A stretch of DNA of 64,000 bases from the NCBI RefSeq assembly GCF_014905175.1, contig NC_057791.1, positions 11,598,177-11,662,176 of the forward strand. The letters run 5' to 3'. This DNA is from Aphidius gifuensis (taxonomy: Eukaryota; Arthropoda; Insecta; Hymenoptera; Braconidae). Position numbers and translations under genes: made by a program. Below are positions 1-12,400 of this stretch, one piece after another; within the stretch, counting starts at the first letter, position 1; every line of letters starts with the position of its first letter. The notes under the pieces were generated by a model. It made no database searches and had not been told where the DNA came from. It was given only the letters and a program-made list of their open reading frames with translations.

Positions 1-57
1 TTTTGTCAAAAAAAAAATGTGGAAAAAAAAATAACAAGAAATAAATAGTAAATAATT

Positions 58-426
58 ATCCACAAGTTATCCCGCACCTGTATTCACAGGACAAATTTCA
101 TGCAATTTAGGGCTTTTTTTTGCCGGTGATGGCACTTGTAAAATTTTTTTTATATAGATTTCACATACAAGATAGAGTGGGTATAAGCAGAGTGATGCCA
201 ATAGCAAAAAGGTGCCCAGAAGTGACGTCACTGTGCCTATACCAACTCTATACAAAAAGCACGATATGGCGGACCTGAACCCGCTGTTGGCACCACTCTG
301 CTTATACCCACTCTAATACAAGAGCTCCACAAGCACCGCCAGTGGAGGAAAAAAGCCCTAAATTGTAATGCCCTGTGCAGCCCTGTGAATTAAACTGCCG
401 AGCGGCTGGGATAACTATTCTGTGGA
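58..426. repeat. Foldback element with a second inverted repeat inside
   Basis: The arms 58-139 and 328-426 are imperfect inverted copies (gggcttttttttgccgg against its complement; tccacaagttatccc at the outer edges). A separate tighter inverted repeat lies inside: 171-199 and 289-318 (agagtgggtataagcagagt). This fits one small palindrome inserted in another. Confidence 0.75.
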
Positions 427-589
427 AATTCACCTTAATTTATGGCTTTATTTGTATCTTTTCAATGGTTTCTATCAAACGACTATATTGCTTTCGAGCG
501 TCTTCTTGTTATCCCATGTACGTGGGGAATTTATGTCAAGAATAATTAACAAGTTTGATATAATTATTGAGCTGTCATTTAGGTCATTC

Positions 590-728
590 TTCCAATAATT
601 AAAACCAAAAAAAGAATAGTGTCATGTGCCAGTACTTCCACAATAAGAAACAGCCTCTAAAATTTTGGCCTGTAATACAGGGCGAAATTACAGAGCGAAT
701 AAGAAATTTTTATTAAAGGAATGCACGC
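590..728 (+). repeat. 3' fragment of the GGGTGCATTCC MITE
   Basis: This matches the right-hand third of the elements at 4695-5079 and 5414-5804 (the span from gtcatgtgccagtact to the end attaaaggaatgca). Only this end is present. Confidence 0.7.
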
Positions 729-960
729 CTCATGTTGACATATGCTTTTAGGCACCAAATATGTATACAATGGCAGTAGGCAAAATGGCGTCAGTAAAAT
801 AGTTTAAAAAAGAAAATGTAGAAACGCTTTTAATGTATGATAATAAAGATGAATGATTCTGCTGTATGATACGGCGGTATCATACCTACTCGACACTGGT
901 TGTAAGGACGAGGATTCAAAGCGGTAAATAAAAGAGTTCAGTCCAGTGCTAGGCAGGGCT

Positions 961-1918
961 TTATATACTTGGTTGGCAGCACCCGTATTCAGAGGATGTT
1001 CTCATTAGGGCGTTTTTTTCCGATGGTGGCGTTTGTGAAGCTTTTCTATATGAAATCTGTATAAAAAAAATTTGTCATGCGCGATCAGCGGAAAAAAAAG
1101 CCCTAATGAGAACAATTTTGCCCCGTGAATACGGGTGCAGGATGATGAAAAATAAAAAACTGAGATATAGAATCGTTTGGGAATGATTTGGGAACGTTTG
1201 GGAAATGATTCTTATAATTTGGGAATGCATAGTTTAACTAATAATTAATAATTAAAGAATGGGTTAAAATTCACTATAGGTATGCGCAAGAGCTTATTGT
1301 GCATGAAGCATGATTTAGGCTGGCATCACGCACCACCATCTTTCTTTGCCTTTACTCCATAATCCTCTCTTGTCTTTAATCTTCACGAATCAACCGGATA
1401 AAAGTGGAGAAGCAATAATTTTTTTTTGAAGTATATGCTAAACGTAAAATCAAAGAGTTTGAAATGTAGTTGGCTAGTTATTTGATAGTCGACATCTGTA
1501 ACAATAAAACTTAATAAAATAAATTTATCTAAAATATGAATCAACATGCATATTTTATTTATTACTCTATTAACGAAGACACATTGTTTTAAAAAAAATC
1601 ATTAAAATAATTGGCTAGTTAACAATACTACAACAGAAAATTCGAAGTTATTGATAAGAAGTGTAAGATTATAAATAACTGAATTAATGATAATCAATTT
1701 TCTAAAAATATCTGATCCAGTGTAAATCATGCTTTATGCGCAATAAGCTTGTGTGCATACATCTAGTGAATTTTAACCCATTCTTTAATTATTAATCATT
1801 AGTTGAACTACGCATTCCCAACTTATGAGGATCATTTCTCAAACGTTCCCAAATCATTCTCAAACGATTCTATATCTCAGTTTTTTATTTTTCATAATCT
1901 TGCCAACCAAGTATATGG
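961..1918. repeat. Foldback element carrying a nested palindrome
   Basis: The outer arms start tatacttggttggca (964) and end tgccaaccaagtatat (1916). Their long continuation, about 1139-1330 against 1710-1905, includes copies of the cgtttgggaatgatt motif. A smaller palindrome, 984-1138 (gcacccgtattcag / ctgcacccg complement), interrupts only the left arm. Confidence 0.75.
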
Positions 1919-2234
1919 AGCCGCTAGTGACAAAATATTTCGGTAATAATGACCGAGTCAATTACCAATGAATGGTCTGAGGCTCGACAGCTTTCTGACT
2001 CCAGTAGAAATGGGAATCATGTCAATCTAACCTCTCTACAGTGTATAATTTAATCGCTTATTTAATATTAAATACATGTACTAGTCAAGGTTTCAGTCAG
2101 TTTAAGTTATTGTCATTATAATCTTATATTTATTTCATATTTTTCCAACTCATTTTGAGTATCCGGTGCTCGTGAATTACGTTTCATATATGCTGTCGAA
2201 TGGCTGTCAAATCGCTGACGACTGAGTGCTACGT

Positions 2235-3916
2235 AGAGATGTGAGTCGATACGGTACCGTATTTAATACGGTATTAAATACCGTATTAATACCGAGCGCC
2301 AAATACGATACAGATACCGAAATACCGATGTTCCCATGTAAAAATACGGTATCTGTCATTTGATACTAAAATACACCTCTCTAGATGTAAAAATACGGTA
2401 ACAATACGGTATCAAAAATTTGTACATCTTGGCACTAGTGGGCAGTGGCGCATGGCATCAGCCATTTTGGAAACAATTATTATTATTTATTTTTTTTTGT
2501 TGATGAAAAAAAAACCCAAAGAAATAGGATAAATGATACAATATAGGTAATAACTTAATTAAATAATTTATAAATATAATTGTTTATAAATTACACTAGT
2601 AATTTTTATTATACAAGGGTGACCCCGCGCCTCCGGCGCGTCGTTGTATATAATATTATTATTAATATTATTTTCTTTATCATAATTGTAATTTTTATTA
2701 ATCACGTGATGTACTTTTCTTATTTTCCATTTCCATGAATTATACTATATTTATTTCAAGTTTATAATCAATATTATAATTATCGTAATGAACAAAAATA
2801 TCGTTTGATCTAATTATAAACAATCATTAAATCATTTTAGTGGCACCGTTGCCCAATCAAAGTATTGAAGTCATATTACAGCTTTTTATAAAGTCAATTG
2901 TATTATTATATTTGATAAAAAAATATAATTAGCAATCACACGTAGCAACCACACGCTAACTTTTTCTATTTATGTTTACTTATTTATATAAATGTTTATA
3001 TTTTATACAATATTTAAATCTATATATTATTTCAATTAAGTAATATTGATAAATATGATGACGTTCTTGATAAACGTAGTAACCGTAACGTATAATAACC
3101 ACACTAACTTTTTTTTTATTTGAATATTAATTTAATATAATATATATTAGTTGTATTCATAAATATAAATAAATATAACAATACTATTTTTATTAAATAT
3201 GAATATATAGAAATTAGTAAAAAGCTGTAATATGACTTTTGATCTAGGAACGACACAACTCAAATAAATTAATTGGTGAAAATAAGCAAACGTAGCAACC
3301 ATATAATAACACATAGCAACGTGTTAGTATGAGAGAGAAAATAATAAAATATTAGTTATAAACAAATGCTAAAAAATTTCAACCAATCACATCACGAATA
3401 AAAAGCGGTCAAGTGTCCTTTTTATAATAGGAAAATTTATTCGTATATTTGATTAATTTTAGGACACTGAATTATTTAATTTCCAATAATTAAATCTAAA
3501 TTAAAAATATACTGTGGCATAAGCAAACAAGGTTAGTTTATATTTTTTTGTCTGTTTATTGTCTGTAAATAATTATGTTATTAATTTTAATAATTAATTA
3601 TTTAGACTTGATAATTAAATAATTAATTCGCTTCATTTATTTTGATACTAAAAATGTTTGAAGTTCGGTGCAAAAAAGATGGCGGACAGTAAAATTGACA
3701 CTAGCGCCACTCAATGTTGAACTTTTGATACCGTATTTTTTACATCTATAGGGGTGTATTTGGTATTAATACGGTATCGTATCAAAAATTCAGTTTGATA
3801 CCGTATTTTAACATACAGAACCCCCATTTGGTATTAAATACGGTGATACCGTATCAATACCGTATTAAATACCGTATTAATACCGAAAAAAAAAATACCG
3901 GTATTTTTACATCTCT
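2235..3916. repeat. Foldback MITE with atacggtat arrays and 10-bp target duplication
   Basis: The ends are inverted (agagatgt at 2235, acatctct at 3916). Each subterminal region has many copies of atacggtat/ataccgtat (2245-2420 and 3725-3900). Flanks agtgctacgt (2225-2234) and agtgctacat (3917-3926) look like a target site duplication with one mismatch. The interior is AT-rich with no coding frame. Confidence 0.78.
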
Positions 3917-3947
3917 AGTGCTACATTGAAGAGTCGAGCCATCCGCT

Positions 3948-4611
3948 AGGGTGCGTTCCGTAGGGGGACCGCGGTCTTTTTTGACCATAATCAGAGTGGA
4001 TCCATAAAAATTAAAAATCTCCCTAGGAATCCCTAAAAAATAACCAGTCTCATGTATACTTTTTTTTACACCCTTCTATGTATGTATTGTTAATGTTGTG
4101 GATGTGGTGCTTACTGAATTTTGTACTGAATAAAATTATTAAAACAATAAATTTGTTAATAACAGTTAACAAAATGAAAAGAAAAATTCCACTTCAAACA
4201 CATTATCTATTGACTGATGTCGGTAGTAATTGTTGTTTTTCTTGAAAATGAACAGCAACATCAGCCAGTTTAAGATTTTGAAAGATAACAAAAATATAAG
4301 TGCTGTCCTAACCTTACATTTGAGTTATGATAGGTTTTGAAGCATTAACTTTGAAAAGAAATACAATTTACAGGCTAAATAATTGAGATAACAAGAATAT
4401 ACACCGACTATTTTAATTGACAATTTTTTTTTTTATGCCAAATTATTTTTTTCTTTATAATTCGTTAATCATATTTTTCGGTGTTTACGTTTGCTTATGT
4501 TTGTTTACGTTTTCTAATACATAGCAGTGCTGACAATACAACGAAATTAAATTCACCATGATAAACCACGCCTATTTTTGGTAGACCGCGGTCCTCTACG
4601 GAACGCACCCC
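3948..4611. repeat. Small TIR element (GGGTGCGTTCCGTAG ends)
   Basis: Terminal inverted repeats of about 30 bp (agggtgcgttccgtag ... gaccgcggtct against agaccgcggtc ... acgcaccct). The interior is non-coding. The ends resemble those of the neighbouring GGGTGCATTCC elements. Confidence 0.75.
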
Positions 4612-4694
4612 TAGGGATCTCATCTCACACATATTCTCATCAACACATACATATTTCTTTCTCATACTTGACTCGAGGCACTACCGAGTACCGT

Positions 4695-5079
4695 GGGTGC
4701 ATTCCTTTAATAAAGAATTTTTTTTCGTTTTGCGATTTCGCCCTGTAATACTGACTAAAAACTAGAAACAGAAACAACGACAAAAGTGATAAAATTCTCT
4801 ATGCCATATTCCAGACTTTACAGTTTACGATAATGTGTGGTACGACCTATGTGACAATAACAAACAATCACAACAAGTCAATTTTTTATTTATTTCAGTT
4901 TGATATAAACATTGAACAGTTATCCATCTAATAATTGGGAGCCAAAAAAAATAATGTCATGTGCAGTCATGTGCCAGTACTGCCACTACAAGAAACAGCT
5001 TTTTCCTATAAAATTTTGGCCGGTATTACAGGGCGAAATTGCAAAACGAAAAAAAATTTTTTATTAAAGGAATGCACCC
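4695..5079 (+). repeat. GGGTGCATTCC MITE, copy A
   Basis: A 385-bp element with ends GGGTGCATTCCTTTAATA and its inverse. It is nearly identical to copy B at 5414-5804, and partial relatives occur at 590-728 and 22136-22265. There is no convincing gene inside: the small frames are repeat sequence. Confidence 0.8.
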
Positions 5080-5413
5080 AATGCCTCTTGATTTCTACCA
5101 TGCTAATAGGTATATTCCGTGTTTTACGCTATAAAAAATTTAAGAAAATGCTAGGGTTTTTAATTTTTTCTAAGCCATCCAAATAAATCCAGGCTTTTGC
5201 TCAGCCCCCTCCAGACTTCTCTTTTAAGGCACGTGGCCACTACCATCTAGATTATTCCCAGTTATCACTGAAAAAGTCAGTTGTTTCTGGTAATAAATGG
5301 ACTATGGCATAGAACTTGGTCGAAAAACTATGCTAGTGGCCACACGCCTTTAGACTGTCTGGCAACCCTGATACATTGGTGACGATAGTCTGAAAATGAT
5401 ATCGAATATCCAG

Positions 5414-5804
5414 GGGTGCATTCCTTTAATAAAAAATTTTTTTTCGTTTTGCAATTTCGCCCTGTAATACCGACTAAAAACTAGAAACAGAAACAACGAC
5501 AAAAGTGATAAATTTCTCTATGCAATATTCCAGGCTTTACAGTTTACGATAATGTGTGGTACGAGCTATGTGACAATAGCAAACAATCACAACAAGTCAA
5601 TTTTCTATTTATTTCAGTTTGATATAAACATTGAACAGTTATCCTTATCCATCTAATTGCATCTAATAATTGGAAGCCAAAAAAAATAATGTCATGTGCC
5701 AGTACTGCCACTACAAGAAACAGCTTTTTCCTATAAAATTTTGGCCGGTATTACAGGGCGAAATTGCAAAACGAAAAAAAATTTTTTATTAAAGGAATGC
5801 ACCC
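5414..5804 (+). repeat. GGGTGCATTCC MITE, copy B
   Basis: A 391-bp near-copy of 4695-5079. It is flanked by gaatatcc (5404-5411) and gaatattc (5805-5812), a 7-of-8 match that would suit an 8-bp hAT-type target duplication. Confidence 0.78.
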
Positions 5805-5812
5805 GAATATTC

Positions 5813-6452
5813 GTCGCCTACAAATATCAAATTAAGAAATATCGTCGATATTTCATAAAAATATCAGGTCTACCGAGATATCGTAGTTATATCGCATATC
5901 CTGCCATCCTGAATTCCTGGTACTCACTCATGACAGATCGAAAAGGTAACTATTTAAAATTATTGAGTACACTTAATTACTATTATATTTTCATTTGGTT
6001 GCATATCATTCAATAATCGGACAATTACCTCTTCTCTGTTGTATTGAACGGCATATCAAATATCAAACTTGTTTAATTAATCGAGGGGTGTTCTAATATA
6101 ATAATTTGGTATCTTATTAGTTATTGCCTTATTCTTTGGTTTGATATTTACACTGGCTTAGCCTTGCGGCTTGCATTTGGATTATCCTCTCAGAAATATG
6201 AAATTGCACAAATGTCAATTTTAAGTATTTGCTGCCTGTAATAGTTGACTTAAATCAAATTTTTTTATTGTGATCGTAAGTGATATATTGAATTAGTGTT
6301 TTTTTTTCATACGTAAAATAATTTTTCTTTGACAGCTGTAACCTCCAAACTTTTTAAAACTTAATAATGACCTTTCAATTGTTGTTTTTTATTTTCTACA
6401 GCACTGATTATCAATTAACTTTTCTACAATCAAAAAGGTTTTATTAGCAAAA
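5813..6452. other. Patj 5' flank
   Basis: No protein-coding exon is seen. A splice acceptor-like tttctacag ends at 6401, so 6402-6452 is probably 5' UTR of the exon holding the start codon. A promoter could not be identified. Confidence 0.4.
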
Positions 6453-9400
6453 ATGCCTTTAAATTCAGGTAAGAACCAGAACTGTGTAAAAATGCAATAT
6501 GAATTCCTGAAACATGATAATTGTTTTTTTTTTTTTTACAGATATATCAACAGCTCTCCATTTGCTAGAGCATATTTACGAACGTGTGAAAGATAGTGAT
6601 GATTCGAAGCTTCAGCTACACACGAGCAATGATCTTGAGTCACTGATTTCTCTTCTAGAAAATCCAGTTCTGCGAAATATAGCAGTAATACAAGATTCAT
6701 TGGACGATTTGAACGATCAACTTTCACAGCATCCCTCTCTTTTACCTGATGATTTCGATATAAACACAAATGGACGATTAGAATTATCAGTACCAACAAC
6801 TCCAATTCAGCCATTTGAAACAAACATTTATCAAGAGTTGTACCAAGAAAACACTGAAATTGATGATCAACGAGTGCCAGTTGCATCACTTATAAACGCC
6901 AATAACGAAGATACCACTCCCCAGGTTACAATTTATTTCAATAAATAATAGTCAATGTGACCATCAATTCTTACAATATAAATTAGATTTTTTTTACAAT
7001 AAATTTATAGGCTTTAAGTCAAATGATTGGTAGTGATGTCATTCCACCAATAACAACACCAACATATGCTAAAGAGTTTCAAAGGGTCATTAATTCCGCA
7101 TCACAAGGAAGACAAGTTGTCACTGTTCAAGTAACTCGTTTTTCTTATTTCCTTTAAAAGAAATATATTTTATATTATAACTGTTTTATTTTTTTTAGCT
7201 GTATAAACCAGAAGGTACTAGTTTGGGTTTTAGTGTTGTTGGATTACGAAGCAACGACAAAGGAGAACTTGGTATATTTCTGCAAGAAATCCAGCCAAAT
7301 GGCATCGCAGAATGGTAAGATTATTATAATATTAGTTATGTTATGATTTTCAGAATGAAAATTCGATATTCATTGATTGGTTGGGAGTAGACGAATTGGC
7401 GCATGCTGATGATTGTAAGGGGAAAGGAGGTATTTCACGGTACTTTTATTTTCTAAGAGATTTTTTACAGGTTACGACGCATGCTCCGTACAAAAAAACA
7501 CTCGAAAGCAACCACCTACAATACAGATTTTGTAGAAAATAACTAAAATAGTATTTTGTTTAAATAGAAACAAAAAAAAAAAATTTCAAACCGTAAATTG
7601 AACGATTAAAGATCTAGTCATTGATGTTCTTAGAGCTTTCTTCAAAGCATGCATTTTAACATTTGTCAGCTGTGTGACATGACAAATTGTTTGATACGTC
7701 TGTAACGACGACATCGATCCTGGAGTTAGCATGAGAATAAAAAATAAACATTACTATGTTAAAGTGACTCGGTAGTGCTATGTTCACTCATTCATACTGT
7801 ACTAATTTTTAAAAGGCAATAGTGAAGGGTATTGATTAGATAATTGAATAATTTTTCAATTAGTTATGTCAATCATGTAACAGTGTTTCAATTAACGTTT
7901 AAAAAATTGGATGAAATATATCAAAATTGCCTTTACTTCTTAGATTTTTTTGACATTGAATTTGTTTTTTTTCTTTAAGATTTAAATTAATAACGTTAAT
8001 TTTTTGGACCTTTATTTCAGTGATGGTAGACTGGTTGAAGGTGATCAGATACTAGCGATCGATGGACAACCACTTGATTCAAATATTTCACATGAACAGG
8101 CAATATCAATACTTCAAAAAGCTCGCGGTACTGTTGAGTTAGTTGTTGCACGAACAATTCAAGGTAAATAAAACGATACTTTCTATTTTATTGAAGGATA
8201 AAAAATCATTAAGTAGTTTCAACTTTTAATTTTAATGAATAATCATTGACAGATATTGAAGGTGCTATTTTATCACATGAACTACGTATTTCATCAAGCC
8301 CAACATTTGGTGAAATCGAAACCGATTCAACAGTTAAACGTAGTGAAAGTGATAATCAATCGTTGTCATTAGAAAAAGATTGGCTATCATCAAGTTCAGT
8401 TTCGTTAAAAAATCAAACAATCTTATCACCAATAAATACCAATAAATTAATATCGATTGCACCAACAGAATCACCGAAAATAGATAAAAATACAACAGGT
8501 GATACAATAAAAACAAGTACTGATATGGTGTTAAATACAGAATGGGCACAAGTTGAAGTCATCAATTTAATAAATGACGGTAGTGGACTTGGTTTTGGTA
8601 TTATTGGTGGCAGAAGTACTGGTGTTGTTGTTAAAACAATATTACCAGGTGGTGTTGCTGATCGTGATAATAGATTACAAAGTGGCGATCATATATTACA
8701 AATTGGTGATGTTAACTTGCGTGGCATGGGTAGTGAACAAGTTGCCGCTGTATTACGACAATCAGGTACCCATGTACGTCTTGTTGTTGCACGTCCAGTA
8801 GAACCAACATCACCAGATTATCAGACAATTGGTAGTCATGCACCAATTGTTCCAACTAAAATACTTGGTGATCCGGATGAACTAGATAAACATTTGTTAC
8901 ACAGTATACCAGAAAATTATAACATACCTCATTTCCGAACTGATTCAAATCCTGAAAATAATAGATTTTCACAAGATAGTGATATGGACATGCATGTAAG
9001 TTATTACTAGCACAATAAATAAACGAATAAAATTAATATTTACAAATTGAATAAAAATTTTAGACAAGACCAAGTCTTATCATGGAAGTAGTACGTAATC
9101 CGCTATCGATTGGACAAATACCAATTATTCCAGTTGTAGCTGATATATCATTGCTATCATTAGAAACAGTAAATGTTAATTCACTGCCAGAAATGGAAAG
9201 ATTTACTGTTGAATTAAAAAAAGACAGTTATGGACTTGGAATAACAATTGCTGGATATGTCTGTGAGAAAGGTATTTTCGAAAAAATCTTTTTTTTTCAT
9301 TTTGTTACGTTTTTCTCGTCATTTATTTATTCGGCATAAAACCATTTCTATGGAGCTGAAGTTATCAAAAAAATCAGCAGAAATATGCTTAACATCCAGG

Positions 9401-12400
9401 GGTGAATAGAGGGTCCCTCCCAAATTCAACTCCATCTATTTCTATAATCTTTTCAGATTTTCCGAGCAATGATAAGCTTTGTTTTTTGCTAGTATACACC
9501 GTGTTGAAAATTTTTGAGACTTCTTAATTTTCTATGTTCTGCAATCGTCCTTATTTGTCCAACTAGCAGAACGACGCAGGATGCGTCTCTTTGACATATT
9601 CGTTTTTCCAAGTCTTTCTAAAATTGAAGAACGATTGTTTTCCCGAGTTGAAATTTTTCAACCCCGGGTTGAAAATTTTCAGTTCTACTTAGTCTTTTGC
9701 GTTCTGCTCCATCCTGAATGCAAGCTAATCGTATTGTATCGGCTTTAATTATCGTTCTGCATCGTCTATTACAAATGCCCAACTGTTCCCTCTTTATTTT
9801 TTCCGAGTTATGGAGGGTAATTATTTTGGAGACGATCGTACTTTGCTTCATTATTGAAGAACAATTGTCTTTACGATAAGGGGATCGTCTTTCCAGTCTT
9901 TTATTTTATTATATTTATAATCCAGGCCCCCATCGCGCAAAAAGTTATGAGTTAACCCGAGCTAAAAAATCTCAGTCTTCCGAGGTCTTCCAAGTCCTAA
10001 AACGCGCTTTATTGAACTTAAACTGTCTTCCAAGTCTTAAAACGCGCTTTATTAGTCTTCCGAAGTCTTTCACATAAAATTACAATTTTTTTTGATAATT
10101 TTCAAAACTGCCGTAGTCTTCCAAATCAAGCGTTAACGCTTGATTTGGAAGACTTCGGAAGCCTCCAGCTTTTCTAAAAATTTTTCATATCACAACGGGA
10201 TTTATTTTCGAGTCCACCCTCAAATTAAATTAAAATTTTAATAGATCTAAATTAAATTTTACTTTAAATATTTATTCAGATATTTATAATATAAAATTGA
10301 TTCAAATAACAAAAATTAGAAGTCAAAAGTTTATAAGGTAAATAATCTCTATGAATATCAATTGAACAAATGGCTGAGTAGTCAGCCTATCCGACTTTCA
10401 CACCAGAGACCTATGATCGTTCCTTCGTAGGTTTTTATTTTTTGCTTTTTTTACTTCGGAAGCCTACGGTCTTGAAATGGAAGACTTCCTCTGAAAGACC
10501 TCAGACTTACGAAGGCTTTAAATGAAAGACTTCGTAAGCCTGAGGTCTTAAATCGGAAGTCTTCCGAAGTCTTCCTAGTTGGACAAATAAAGACTGTTTT
10601 AAGACTTCGACATTTTTAAGACTGAGATTTTTTAGCTCGGGTTATGTCATCGCCAGAAAGGTTGATTTTTTGTGAGAAGACTTGTCTCGATGGATACTAT
10701 AAGCAAATCTTTGGGCTGCCACGTCAATGGTCAAGTTTCGGGGTGCTATTCGGCTATATCACGTTAAAAGCTAGCATAATTGTTAATAAAAGAAAAAAAT
10801 AGTTATAAATAAATTTTTTTTTTCAACACACATAATTAGCTCGTAAATAGCTCATAATTTAGGGCCTTACTTGATTTGTGTCGAATAATAAATAAAAAAG
10901 TTCTGCTGGCTTTCGTTAAAAGCTAACATAATTATCGATAAGAAAAAAAATTATGAATAGTAGAAAGGCCAGAATGGACACTAAGTCACGTTCCTCGCCG
11001 TGGGAGTGCCACGGGACGTACCGCAATTGGAAACATCGCAATTCAGGCCCGTGACACCCATGGTGCTTCCCATGGCGGCTTATTGTGGGTTATGGTCATT
11101 TCTACTATTCGTATTTTTATTTTATTTTATCTATAGTTTTGGCTTCAAAATAAGGGACTTGGTTTTTTTTTGTGAAATTTTAGGAAGACTTAGGAAAAAA
11201 ACTAAGTTTAACTATAGAATTTCCCTTCACATTTTACCCAGGCTTGAGACTTTTTTTTCGTGATGTCAAAATTTTTTATTTATCCACGAGATTTTTTACG
11301 TAGCTGTAATTGTAGCTTCAATATCTACATTATTTTAATTAGCTAGATTTTTTACTTAGCTAAATTTTTTTACTTAGCTAAATTTTTTACTTAGCTGTAA
11401 TTGTAGCCAAACAATCAATATCTACATTATTTTAATTAGCTAGATTTTTTACTTAGCTAAATTTTTTTACTTAGCTAAATTTTTTACTTAGCTGTAATTG
11501 TAGCCAAACAATCAATATCTACATGATTTTACTTAGCTAAATTTTTTTACTTAGCTGAATTTTTTACTTAGCTGTAATTAAAGCCAAACAATCAATATCT
11601 ACATTATTTTACTTAGCTACATTTTTCCTAAGTCCAGAAAATTTCACGAAAAAAAACTAAGTCCCTTATTTTGGAGCCAAAACTAGATAAAATAAAATAA
11701 AAACACGAATAGTAGAAAAGTCCATAATACACAATAAGCCGCCATGGGGTGCCACGGGCCTGAATTGCGGTACGTCCCCAATTTCAGCTCAGCTATCAAT
11801 ACTCGGGCCGGGTATTTGTGAAACGGGGGCAATGGCCATTCGGTAGCGATCTAGCTCAGTAAGGAGTGGTTTCTATCTCTTCTGAGCGTGGTCCACCATC
11901 TTGAGCCACGTCACGATATATTACATATTTTCGTAGTACACAAGAGCGTAATGATATCTCCGGAGAGGACATCATCACCGAGATCATAAACTTCCGATGA
12001 TCACAGCTCATGCGGCTCTCTGGTAGACGTGTCGAAGTAGGGGCATGGGATCTATCGAAGTCAGGGTGCGTCTACTAATTCAGTTATTGGCCGATCTTCT
12101 TGACTATTAGCCCCGAGAAGACGTCGCCGAGAATACTCACAAGTCACTAACTAGCGGTATTAGTTATCTTTAAGTCAGTGCCACATATTCTCACGGTGAT
12201 AGAGCGATAATTTCATATGGAACGTGACGTATTATTAAATACGTCATCGAGAGCACGAGATCAGCAAAATCTCGCACATTTTCAATCAATAAATAAATCA
12301 CATAATGTGATCAAAAATATAAATGTGATTTTCAATTAGAAATGATTATATTTTTTGATTACATTATGTGATTTATTTATTGATCACATTGATAGAATAA

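Noticed and set aside
2600..3700. Possible transposase gene inside the atacggtat foldback
   Set aside because: No frame of useful length and no transposase motif in any frame; the stretch is AT-rich with many stops.
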